Shown here piece after piece: positions 16,315 through 23,695 of a stretch of 64,000 bases of DNA. Location of the stretch: NCBI GenBank assembly GCA_023910605.1, contig JAAVVV010000001.1, positions 2,160,698-2,224,697 of the forward strand. The letters run 5' to 3'. Within the stretch, counting starts at the first letter, position 1, and each line of letters begins with the position of its first letter. The translations under genes and the position numbers were made by a program. The notes below the pieces were generated by a model. That model was not told where the DNA came from, did no database searches, and was given only the letters and a program-made list of their open reading frames with translations. Source of the stretch: Bosea sp. (in: a-proteobacteria). Lineage in GTDB: Bacteria > Pseudomonadota > Alphaproteobacteria > Rhizobiales > Beijerinckiaceae.

Positions 16315-18018
16315 ATGGATTTACCCCTGAACACCTTGCCGGACGACGTGGATGCGCTCAAGGCGATGGTGCTCGCCCTGGCGCGTGCGCAGGCGCAAGG
16401 GGATGTTCGATTAAGAGCCGCGGAGGCTGAAATCGCCCGGCTGGAGGCGATCGAACAGAGCGCCAACGAGCGGATTGCCAACCTGACGCTGATCATGAAG
16501 GTCTTGCAGCGCGCGCAACATGGCAAGCGCTCTGAACGGCTCCGCGCCGGTGGTCCTGGGGTCCTCGACGACGAGCAGATTGCCTTTGCCTTCGAGGAGG
16601 TGGAGACCGGCCTTTCGAGCGTCCAGAGCGAACTCGACCGGGGCGCCAGGGACAAGCCGAAACGCGCTCCACGCCCGCGCAAAGGCTTTGCTGCGCATCT
16701 TGAGCGCATCGAGGAGGTCATCGAGCCGGAACTCCCCGCTGGATATGAGGGCCTGGAGAAGGTGCTGATCAGCGAAGACCGTTCCGAACGGCTCGATGTC
16801 ATTCCGCCGAAGTTCAGGGTCATCGTGACGCGCCGTCCCAAATATGCCTTCCGTGGCCATGACGGCGTGATCCAGGCGCTCGCACCGGCACACATCATCG
16901 AAGCCGGATTGCCAACGGAACGGCTGCTCGCCTTTATCGCGGTCTCCAAATATGCCGACGGTCTTCCGCTTTACCGTCAGGAGGCGATCTACCTGCGCGA
17001 CGGGGTCGAGATCAGCCGATCCCTGATGGCCCAATGGATGGGCCATCTTGGGTTTGAACTGCAGATACTGGCCGATTACATCCTCGAAAAGATCAAGGAG
17101 GGTGAGCGGATCTTTGCCGACGAAACGAGCTTGCCCACTCTGGCTCCCGGATCGGGGAAAGCAACCAAGGCCTGGTTATGGGCCTACGCGCGCGATGATC
17201 GCCCCTATGGCGGCACCAGTCCGCCAATGGTGGCCTATCGCTTCGAAGACGGCAGAGGCGCTGAATGTGTGGCCCGTCATCTGTCCGGGTACAACGGCAT
17301 CCTGCAGGTCGATGGATACGTGGCCTATAGCAGCCTTGCCAAGAGCCAGGCCAAGAGCCAGGCCAAGAGCCAGGCCAAGAGCCAGGCCAAGAGCCAGGCC
17401 AAGAGCCACGCCAAAAGCCAGGCCAAAACCGGCAGCACAGAAACGATGAGGCTTGCCGGATGCTGGGCGCATCTCAGGCGCAGGTTCTACGATCTGCACA
17501 TCAGCGGCGTCTCGCAGGCTGCCACGGACAGCGTCATGGCCATGACCGAGCTGTGGAGGGTCGAAGATGACGTGCGCGGCCGGAATGCAGACACCCGCGC
17601 GAAGCTCCGGCAGGAAAAGTCTGCGCCTGTCGTCGCGCGCCTCTTCGATCTTTGGGAACGGGAGCTCGGCAAGGTCTCCGGCAAGTCCAAGACGGCGGAA
17701 GCAATCCGCTATGCGCTCGCCCGCCGTGAAGCACTCGAACGGTTCCTCTCCGACGGTCGCATTGAAATCGACTCCAACATCGTCGAACGGGCCATCAGGC
17801 CCCAAACCATTACGCGAAAGAACAGCCTCTTTGCCGGAAGTGAAGGCGGTGGCAGGACCTGGGCTACACTGGGAACGCTTCTGCAAACCGCCAGGATGAA
17901 CAATGTCGATCCTCTCGACTGGCTGTCGCAAACCCTCGCGCATATCGCCCAAGGATGGCCCGCATCCAAAATCGACGCCCTCATGCCCTGGAACTTCAGG
18001 TCAAACGCCCTCAGCTAA
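16315..18018 (+). CDS. tnpC: IS66 transposase TnpC, copy 2
   Basis: 567-residue DDE transposase of IS66 copy 2, 12 residues longer than the copy-1 protein because of three extra KSQA units after the second catalytic Asp (ILQVDGYVAY). All three catalytic acids and the N-terminal coiled coil are intact, so this copy is probably active. The expansion lies in an insertion between core strands and may be tolerated as a flexible loop. Confidence 0.93.
   Translation: MDLPLNTLPDDVDALKAMVLALARAQAQGDVRLRAAEAEIARLEAIEQSANERIANLTLIMKVLQRAQHGKRSERLRAGGPGVLDDEQIAFAFEEVETGLSSVQSELDRGARDKPKRAPRPRKGFAAHLERIEEVIEPELPAGYEGLEKVLISEDRSERLDVIPPKFRVIVTRRPKYAFRGHDGVIQALAPAHIIEAGLPTERLLAFIAVSKYADGLPLYRQEAIYLRDGVEISRSLMAQWMGHLGFELQILADYILEKIKEGERIFADETSLPTLAPGSGKATKAWLWAYARDDRPYGGTSPPMVAYRFEDGRGAECVARHLSGYNGILQVDGYVAYSSLAKSQAKSQAKSQAKSQAKSQAKSHAKSQAKTGSTETMRLAGCWAHLRRRFYDLHISGVSQAATDSVMAMTELWRVEDDVRGRNADTRAKLRQEKSAPVVARLFDLWERELGKVSGKSKTAEAIRYALARREALERFLSDGRIEIDSNIVERAIRPQTITRKNSLFAGSEGGGRTWATLGTLLQTARMNNVDPLDWLSQTLAHIAQGWPASKIDALMPWNFRSNALS
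17341..17400 (+). repeat. 12-bp tandem repeat in tnpC (five perfect units)
   Basis: AAGAGCCAGGCC is repeated five times in a row, coding KSQA each time, followed by two variant units. The other IS66 copy has two perfect units (13086-13109) before the same variants. The difference of three units equals the whole 36-bp length difference between the elements. Confidence 0.95.
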
Positions 18019-18045
18019 CCGCTTACGGTCAAAGGGCCTTTGGTA

Positions 18046-19418
18046 TAATTGAACGGACAAGCCTTTGGACCGGATTTCGCGTTCACGTCATAATGGCACG
18101 CGCCGCAATAGTCGGACATGCGGCCGATGTAGGCGCCCGATGCGGCATAGGGCTTGGAGGCCAGCAGGCCGCCATCGGCGAACATGACCATGCCGTGGAC
18201 ATTCGGCAGCTCCACCCAGTCATAGGCATCGACGTAGACCGCCAGATACCATCGTTCGATCTGGGCCGGTTCCACCCCGGCCAGCAGCGCGAAGTTCCCT
18301 GTCACCATCAGCCGGTGGATATGGTGGTCATAGGCATGGCGCCGCACATTGCCGATGGCCTGCGCCATGCAATTCATCGTGGTCTCGCCGCTCCAGTAAA
18401 GCCATGGCAGCGGCCGCGATGCTCCAAGCGCGTTGGTCGCCGCATAGTCCGGCATCCGGTGCCAGTAGATCCCGCGCACGTATTCGCGCCAGCCGAGAAT
18501 CTGCCGGATGAAGCCTTCGACCGCGTTGAGCGGCGCGGCGCCGTCATGCCACGCGGTCTGCGCGCGCTCGCAAACCTCGCGCGCGGTCAGCAGCCCCGCA
18601 TTGAGGTAGGGCGAGATCACGGCATGGAACAGGAAAGGTTCGCCGCTCTTCATCGCGTCCTGATAGTCGCCGAAGCCGGCCAGCACATCTGTGATGAAAT
18701 GGTCGAGAGCCTCCAGCGCCTGCGCCCGCGTCACGGCCCACCCAAAGGGCGCAAGGTCTCCGAAGTTGCCGGCGAAGCGGCGCCCGGCAAGCGCCATCAC
18801 CTCCTGCGTGATCGCATCCGGCTCGAACCGGACGCGCCGCGGCAGGCTGGCGCCAGCGGGGAGGGGCTTGCGGTTCTCGCTGTCGAAGTTCCATTGCCCC
18901 CCAATCGGTTCGTCGCCGTCCATCAGCAGGTCATGCTCGCGGCGCATTTCCCGATAGAAGAACTCCATGCGGTAGCTCGAGCGCCCCTCGGCCCAGCGGC
19001 GGAAGCGCTCGCGGCTCGCATAGAAGCGGTCGTCGCACAGCAGCGTCACGGGCAGGCCGAATTCGTCCTCCCAGGATTGCATGGCGCTGAGCACGCGCCA
19101 TTCGCCGGGCTCTGTGACCACGATCCTGTCCGGTCGGTGCCGTGCGATGGCGCGCCGCACCTCGCCCGTGAAGGAGCCGGCATTGGCGGGATCGTCGAGC
19201 TTCACATAGTCGACCGTGAAGCCGCGCTCGCTGAGTTCGGCCGCGAAATGGCGCATGGCCGAAAGCACGAACACGATCTTCTGCTTGTGATGCGGCACAT
19301 AGACGGTCTCGTCGTGCACCTCGGCCATCAGCACCACATCGCGGACCGGGTCGCAATCGGACAGCGACGACAGCCCGTGGCTGAGCTGGTCGCCCAGGAC
19401 AAGCCGCAAGGTTTTCAC
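18046..19418 (-). pseudogene. phrB: 5' part of an interrupted FeS (6-4) photolyase gene (PhrB/CryPro type)
   Basis: DNA-repair photolyase of the FeS-BCP/CryPro family (Pfam DPRP), light-driven repair of (6-4) photoproducts. The N-terminal MKTLRLVLGDQLS is the family start, read from a GTG that overlaps the stop of the DUF2256 gene. All four iron-sulfur ligands are present at Cys350, Cys438, Cys441 and Cys454, the same numbering I recall for Agrobacterium PhrB. After CPFNY the frame runs into IS630/IS66 DNA and ends at 18015 with a nine-residue foreign tail. The last 70 residues lie at 11508-11720. Intact length would be about 528 residues. Loss of the C-terminal helices packing near the cluster and FAD very likely inactivates the enzyme. 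Confidence 0.92.
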
Positions 19419-19576
19419 GTGGTTTTTCCGCGCCGCCGCAGCTCGCCCTTGCATCGTTCCGAGCAGGTCTTCACCTCGTCCCAGACGCGCGCCCACTTCT
19501 TGCGCCAGGCGAAGGGCCGGCCGCAGGCTTCGCACGGCTTCTGGGGCAGATCCCCCTTGCGAACCATCGCGGGCAT
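19415..19576 (-). CDS. DUF2256 zinc-binding mini-protein
   Basis: A 53-residue protein recognised as DUF2256: GDLPQKPCEACGRPF, then WRKKWARVWDEVK, then TCSERCKGELRRRG. Four cysteines (15, 18, 38, 42) in a C-x2-C...C-x3-C pattern suggest one structural zinc. Function is unknown, but genes of this family commonly sit next to photolyase/cryptochrome-like genes. The start lies 5 bases after the SDR stop, and its TGA overlaps the photolyase GTG, so the three genes look translationally coupled. A second ATG three codons in (19567) is a possible start and matches the usual family N-terminus better. Confidence 0.88.
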   Translation of the reverse strand: MPAMVRKGDLPQKPCEACGRPFAWRKKWARVWDEVKTCSERCKGELRRRGKTT

Positions 19577-19581
19577 GGCGC

Positions 19582-20310
19582 TCAGCCCTTCGTGCGCAGC
19601 GTGGACCGGCCCCCGTCCACGCCGATCACCTGACCGGTGATCCAGCCGGCATCAGGAGACATCAGGAAAGCGCCCATGGCGGCGATGTCCTCCGCTTCCC
19701 CAAGGCGCTGCATGGGATGAAGCTGCGCTATGGCGCTCGCCATCTGTTCGTTGACTGTGAGGCTGGCCGCCAGGGGCGTGCGGGTGAGCGACGGGGCAAT
19801 GCAGTTCACCCGCACCTTTGGCGCAAGTTCCGCCGCGAGCGCGAGCGTCAGCCCTTCCACGGCGCCCTTGGCCATCGCGACCGAGGCATGGGCGGTGAAG
19901 CCTTGCGCCACCGCGATCGTCGAGAAGAGCAGGATCGCGCTCGTGCCGTCGCCAGCCTTGAGCGCGGGCAGGGCGGCCTGCGCTGCCTGGAAGGCGCCCA
20001 GAGCGTTCAGGCGAAAATCGCCCATGATGTCGGTTTCGGTGAGCCTGTTGGCAGGCTTGAGGTTGATCGAGCCCACCGCATAGACGAGGCCGCTGACGGC
20101 GGGGCCGGCAGCCTCGATCGCGGCCTTGAGGGAAGGGGCATCGTGCACGTCGGCGATCGCGTGGCTGGCGCCCGTCTCGTTGGCGACGGCCAGCAGCTTC
20201 GCTCCGTCACGCCCGATGAGGTGAACCTTGCGGCCTGCTGCGACGATACGGCGCGCCAGTGCCGAGCCGATGCCGCCGGCCCCGCCGACGATGATGGTGA
20301 GATGGTTCAT
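19582..20310 (-). CDS. SDR-family oxidoreductase lacking the catalytic tyrosine
   Basis: Short-chain dehydrogenase/reductase fold, 242 residues. The nucleotide-binding glycine motif is clear (VGGAGGIGSALARR, residues 6-20), as is the C-terminal closing motif (WITGQVIGVDGG). The active-site serine is present (LLFSTIAVAQG), but the Y-x-x-x-K motif reads V-A-M-A-K (HASVAMAKGAVEG), so Tyr is replaced by Val. Classical dehydrogenase chemistry is therefore doubtful; it may bind a dinucleotide or FAD-related ligand without reducing a carbonyl. First gene of the SDR-DUF2256-photolyase unit. The start is the ATG after AAGG; a longer upstream frame has no support. Confidence 0.88.
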   Translation of the reverse strand: MNHLTIIVGGAGGIGSALARRIVAAGRKVHLIGRDGAKLLAVANETGASHAIADVHDAPSLKAAIEAAGPAVSGLVYAVGSINLKPANRLTETDIMGDFRLNALGAFQAAQAALPALKAGDGTSAILLFSTIAVAQGFTAHASVAMAKGAVEGLTLALAAELAPKVRVNCIAPSLTRTPLAASLTVNEQMASAIAQLHPMQRLGEAEDIAAMGAFLMSPDAGWITGQVIGVDGGRSTLRTKG

Positions 20311-20467
20311 GGCCTTGGAAACCTTGATCTGTCGGCGCAGTTTCACGGGCTTACGGGATTCCGGCGCGAATGGTTCAGCTCGTCTGGTTCAAGCGTGACC
20401 CCAGGACGCAGGACCATGCGCCGCTGGCGGAGGCCGGGACAGCGGGCACGCAACCGGGCTCCGATCT

Positions 20468-20908
20468 CTAGCCCAGACGAGCCCGCGTGCTGCGGGGCGT
20501 GGCGAGCAGAAGGTTGGTTTCGGAGCCGGTGATGCCTTGGATCAGGCGGATGCGGCGCAGCGCCGCATCGAGCGCGGAAAGATCGAATGTCGCAAGTTCC
20601 GCGATCAGGTCCCACTTGCCGTTGGTGGTGTGGACTGCCGTGACCTCCGGAATGTTGCCGAGGCTGTCCACCACCCGGTCGGCCGCTCGGCCCTCGATCT
20701 CGATCAGCATCAGGCCGCGCACCGGCATGTCCACCGTCTCCGAGCGCAGGATCACCGTGTAGCCCACGATTTCGCCAGAGCGTTCCAGCCTCTCCATCCG
20801 CGCCCGCACTGTGGCGCGGGACAGCCCCATCTCGCCGGCGAGATCGGAGATGCTGCGCCGTCCATCATGGCGCAGAAGCTGGATGAGGCGCGCGTCGATG
20901 TCGTCCAT
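20468..20908 (-). CDS. Lrp/AsnC-family transcriptional regulator
   Basis: 146-residue feast/famine regulator. The N-terminal helix-turn-helix is plain (SISDLAGEMGLSRATVRARM, about residues 18-40), followed by the RAM ligand-binding domain (about 65-140, VTAVHTTNGKWDLIAEL). Divergent from the arginase gene with 150 bases between starts; this layout is usual for regulators that sense arginine, ornithine or another amino acid and switch on their breakdown. The inducer is not deducible. A 157-base stretch separates it from the SDR gene downstream and holds nothing recognised. Confidence 0.92.
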   Translation of the reverse strand: MDDIDARLIQLLRHDGRRSISDLAGEMGLSRATVRARMERLERSGEIVGYTVILRSETVDMPVRGLMLIEIEGRAADRVVDSLGNIPEVTAVHTTNGKWDLIAELATFDLSALDAALRRIRLIQGITGSETNLLLATPRSTRARLG

Positions 20909-20947
20909 GAGATATCGGCCCTTCGCATTTCGATGCAAAATAGTGCC

Positions 20948-20970
20948 AGTCTGATAGGTTAATTCAGACT
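20948..20970. promoter_or_regulatory. Candidate operator between the Lrp-type regulator and arginase
   Basis: AGTCTGA at 20948-20954 and TCAGACT at 20964-20970 form a perfect inverted repeat with a 9-base AT-rich centre. It lies midway between the two divergent starts, in an AT-rich stretch, where an Lrp-type dimer would be expected to act. No experimental motif is known to me for this protein. Confidence 0.5.
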
Positions 20971-21058
20971 TTTTGACAATATGGACTGTTCTGATCGCCG
21001 GCAGGATCGGCCACATTGCGCAGAGCGAGGCCAAACGACATCGCGGAGGACGCGCATC

Positions 21059-21991
21059 ATGAACTGCGTGCTGATCGGAATGCCGGTCGCCGACGGAGCC
21101 GGTCGTGCAGGGGCGGATGCGGGTCCGCGCGCGCTGCGCGCCGCCGGCATTCGCGAGGCTCTGCAGGCCACCGGCGTCGCCGTTCACGACAGGGGCAACC
21201 TCGCTCTCGGCGAGGCCCGGCCTGAAGCTGGCGCTCACCCCAATCCTGCGCTCAAGGCGCTCAGTGAGGTCGCGGCCTGGACTGCGGCCATCGCCGATGC
21301 CGTCAGCGCGGTGCCCCATGGCCAGGTGCCGGTCATGCTGGGCGGGGATCACTCCATTTCCATGGGAACGCTGACGGGGCTGTCGCGCCGCGCGGCTGCG
21401 ATGGGCCGCCCGCTTTTCGTGCTCTGGATCGATGCGCACCCCGATTGCCACACCCTCGACACCACCGAAAGCGGCCATCTCCATGGCACGCCGGTCGCGT
21501 ATGCACTGGGTGTCGATGGTTTCGGCAAGGCCTTTCCCGCGGTCACGCAGACGCTTGCGCCGTCCCACCTCTGCATGATCGGCCTGCGCAGCATAGACGC
21601 AGCGGAAGCATCGCTCATCGCGCGGCTTGGCATCGAGGCCCACGCTGCGGCGGCTCTGACACGTCAGGGCGTGGCGGCGACGCTGGAGCCTTTTCTCGAG
21701 CGCGTGCGTGCCGCTAATGGCCTGCTGCATGTCAGCTTCGATGCCGACGCCATCGACCCCTCCGAGGCGCCGGGCGTCGGCACGCCAGTCGCTGACGGGC
21801 TCTCGCTCGGCGAGGCGCGCGCGATCATGGCCACCGTCCGTCGCAGCGGGCTTCTGGCCAGCCTCGATCTGGTCGAGGTCAACCCGTTTCTCGATCGCGA
21901 CCGCCGCACCGCCCGGCTGATGGCGAGCCTGGCGGCGGACGCCATCGATGCGCGTTCACGCGACTGCGGCAACCGGAGGGCTTCGGCATGA
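21059..21991 (+). CDS. rocF: Arginase
   Basis: Manganese enzyme splitting arginine into ornithine and urea, 310 residues, cytosolic. Metal ligands are visible: His98 (GGDHS), Asp125/His127/Asp129 (IDAHPDC), and the Asp pair of SFDADAIDPSEAPG. The last of these also holds the family signature. The start is the ATG after GGAGGA; an upstream frame extension is not needed. It is regulated probably by the divergent Lrp-type gene. The next gene on the same strand, ornithine cyclodeaminase, is broken, so ornithine must be handled elsewhere. Agmatinase and formiminoglutamase are related but arginase with ocd next door is the classic pair in this order. Confidence 0.92.
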   Translation: MNCVLIGMPVADGAGRAGADAGPRALRAAGIREALQATGVAVHDRGNLALGEARPEAGAHPNPALKALSEVAAWTAAIADAVSAVPHGQVPVMLGGDHSISMGTLTGLSRRAAAMGRPLFVLWIDAHPDCHTLDTTESGHLHGTPVAYALGVDGFGKAFPAVTQTLAPSHLCMIGLRSIDAAEASLIARLGIEAHAAAALTRQGVAATLEPFLERVRAANGLLHVSFDADAIDPSEAPGVGTPVADGLSLGEARAIMATVRRSGLLASLDLVEVNPFLDRDRRTARLMASLAADAIDARSRDCGNRRASA

Positions 21992-22021
21992 TTCTCGCCC
22001 CGCTCGCCCCGATCGCACGCG

Positions 22022-22321
22022 CTGAATGTCGTGCCCTTCGTAAGCGTGGACCAGATGATGCGTCTGGTGAACAGTCGCGGCATCGCGACCGTGCTGGCGG
22101 AACTGGCCTCTCGCATCGAAGCCGACTTCCGCCGCTGGCCCGACTTTGAGAAAAGCGCACGGCTGGCATCGCACAGCGCCGGCTTCGCCATCGAGGATTT
22201 CTCGGCGCTGAGCTATGTCCGGGATCAGCTCACCCATGCCGGCCTGTTCACCGGGCTCGACCTCGTCGCTGACCCTGACGATCCGCGGGATCTTTTCGGA
22301 ATGCTTCTGCGAGCCGCTTGA
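22022..22321 (+). pseudogene. Ornithine cyclodeaminase remnant with internal deletion
   Basis: The reading frame joins two ends of an ornithine cyclodeaminase (proline-forming, NAD-dependent). LNVVPFVSVDQMM and EADFRRWPDFEKSARLASHS are the family N-terminus. They are followed at once by GFAIEDFSALSYVRDQL and ADPDDPRDLFGMLLR, the family C-terminus. About 250 residues, including the whole NAD-binding and catalytic core, are missing, and the fusion is in frame (about 100 codons). No good start codon exists in this frame: the ATG overlapping the arginase stop (21988) is in a different frame. The deletion point is near 22183. Confidence 0.85.
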
Positions 22322-22450
22322 AGCCCGGTTCTGGTCCGATCGCCGCTCCAGCAGGAAACGGGCCTCGCGGCCAACCGCGCCTTGAATGCGCAATGAGACC
22401 GCCCTAGGATCGCCGGGTCTTTGCCATCTGCCATGGGGAGCGGTGCAAGT

Positions 22451-23149
22451 ATGGCCTCACGGCTCTTTTGGTCTGCAACTGCCGCGTTTGGCGCCCTCGT
22501 CCTTGCGGCTGCGCCCGCTTGCGCCATGCAGTTCTCGCTGTCCCGACTGCCTGACGGCGCCTGCACGGCCGATTGCCCGGAGGTGATCGTCGCATCCGGC
22601 GAGATCGAACTGGACTCGGATGATCGCTTCTTCCGCTTCGTGAAGTCCGATGTGATGGGCCGCAAGGTCACCAGCGTGGTGCTGATGACCTCGCCGGGCG
22701 GCAATCTTGTGGGCTCGCTCAAGCTCGGCATCGTCATGCGCCAGCTCGGCTTTTCGATCATGGTCGGGCAGGTGCGCGGCGATGCCTTCATCACGGGCCG
22801 CTGCTATTCGGCCTGCGCCTATGCCCTGGCCGGAGGGCGTCGCCGCATCGTGCCGGAAGGCAGCGAGGTCGGGGTGCACAAGGCCTGGACCTTGCCGCCC
22901 GCTGGGCCGTCCCGGACGGGCGAGGACGGAGCACCCGGCTCGGTCGCTGCCCGCATTGCGGTGGAGGGTTATTCGCCCGTGCTCGAGCGCTATCTCGGGA
23001 TGATGGGCGTTTCGCGACGCCTCGTCGCTCTCGCTGACGCCACGCCCAGCACCAGCATCCGCGTGCTCAGCCGCTCCGAACTGGCGCGCCTGCGGGTGAT
23101 CACGCCCGATCGTCCGGCGCCGCGCCGCGCGGGCCGGGAGCGCGGCTGA
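22451..23149 (+). CDS. Exported ClpP/crotonase-like protein (COG3904 type)
   Basis: 232-residue predicted periplasmic protein with a clear signal peptide (SATAAFGALVLAAAPACA|MQF). The mature part has the ClpP-like pattern: SPGGNLVGSLKLG, the oxyanion-type strand and turn, then RCYSACAYALAGG with a candidate nucleophile Ser, then a GVHKAW stretch with a His. This resembles secreted ClpP-like proteins of unknown role in alphaproteobacteria. The start was chosen at the ATG after GGGGAG; the TTG and ATG upstream would spoil the signal peptide. C-terminus Arg/Pro-rich. Substrate unknown. Confidence 0.75.
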   Translation: MASRLFWSATAAFGALVLAAAPACAMQFSLSRLPDGACTADCPEVIVASGEIELDSDDRFFRFVKSDVMGRKVTSVVLMTSPGGNLVGSLKLGIVMRQLGFSIMVGQVRGDAFITGRCYSACAYALAGGRRRIVPEGSEVGVHKAWTLPPAGPSRTGEDGAPGSVAARIAVEGYSPVLERYLGMMGVSRRLVALADATPSTSIRVLSRSELARLRVITPDRPAPRRAGRERG

Positions 23150-23251
23150 AGCCTTTCGTGCCGGGACCATCGTGCCGGACCCGGCGCGCCAACATGCTTG
23201 ACCGGCGCGGGCCTTCTCCGCATGCTCAAAGCGCGCAGGAGAGAGAGAATC

Positions 23252-23695
23252 ATGAGCGTTAAGAGGCTTGTATCGGCACTCGTCTTGCTGACGTGCGCGC
23301 TCGCGGCGCCGGCTGCAGCGCTCACCCCGGCCGAGAACCGCGCCGCCGGCTACGCCGCCATGCGCCTGCCCGGCTGCGCCTCTCCGGAAGTGCTGGAGCA
23401 GGTGAGCGCATGGTTCCATTCGCGCGAGGCGACCTACTGGAATTCCGGCCTGCAGATCGGCGGTTACGACAGGGTTCGCGAGCGTGGCCTGCGTCCATGG
23501 GGCGCCAACTTCGTGCCGCGCCGCTTCTGCTCGGCCCGAGCCCACATGAATGATGGCAAGCTCCGTTACGTCAACTACTTCGTGCGCGAGAGCATCGGCC
23601 CGTTCGGCAACAGCTGGGAAGTCATCTGGTGCGCCGCCGGCCTTGATCGGCACCGCACCTACGCGCCCAATTGTGAGCAGGCGACGCCATGGTGA
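23252..23695 (+). CDS. Small exported protein of unknown function
   Basis: 147 residues with a signal peptide (RLVSALVLLTCALAAPAAA). The mature protein is about 125 residues with four cysteines (LPGCASPE, RRFCSARA, VIWCAAG, APNCEQ) that could form two disulfides, and several aromatic residues. No family was recognised. The stop lies inside the RNase T2 gene (7-base overlap), so the two are translated together. That coupling suggests a partner role for the secreted nuclease, but nothing in the sequence proves it. Start set by GGAG about 10 bases upstream. Confidence 0.7.
   Translation: MSVKRLVSALVLLTCALAAPAAALTPAENRAAGYAAMRLPGCASPEVLEQVSAWFHSREATYWNSGLQIGGYDRVRERGLRPWGANFVPRRFCSARAHMNDGKLRYVNYFVRESIGPFGNSWEVIWCAAGLDRHRTYAPNCEQATPW

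Larger units (their letters stand above)
15437..18026 (+). mobile_element. IS66-family insertion sequence, copy 2
   Basis: Second complete IS66 element, 2590 bp, plus strand, head-to-head with copy 1 and 423 bases from it. It is flanked by an 8-bp duplication GGTCAAAG at 15429-15436 and 18027-18034, distinct from that of copy 1, so it is an independent insertion and not half of a composite transposon. The target lies inside the terminal inverted repeat of the IS630 element. The pair of near-identical elements forms a 2.5-kb inverted repeat able to recombine and flip the segment between. Confidence 0.95.
11725..18045 (-). mobile_element. IS630-family element, split by two IS66 insertions
   Basis: Insertion sequence lying in the photolyase gene in the same orientation. 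The outer ends form imperfect inverted repeats: inward from 11727 CTAACGGCCCTTAC..CTGAC, inward from 18043 CCAAAGGCCCTTTG..CTGAC (16 of 21 positions agree). The right repeat is itself cut after 17 bases by the second IS66 copy and resumes at 15428. Host sequence TAA is duplicated at 11722-11724 and 18046-18048, consistent with IS630-type TA targeting. Removing both IS66 copies and one of each 8-bp duplication leaves 1161 bp, the usual size for this family. The exact outer boundary is uncertain by a few bases because the flanks are TA-rich. Confidence 0.88.

Noticed and set aside
17341-17436. Tandem 12-bp repeats considered as a CRISPR-like array
   Set aside because: Units are contiguous without spacers, in frame, and encode KSQA inside a transposase.
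12460-18026. The two IS66 copies considered as a composite transposon
   Set aside because: Each has its own distinct 8-bp duplication and the sequence between them is only the IS630 5' part, with no passenger gene.
20311-20467. Gap between the SDR and Lrp-type genes searched for an RNA gene or terminator
   Set aside because: No strong hairpin with a U-run and no RNA signature was seen.
21988-22060. ATG overlapping the arginase stop as the start of a new protein
   Set aside because: The frame it opens does not match the ornithine cyclodeaminase frame and shows no family resemblance.
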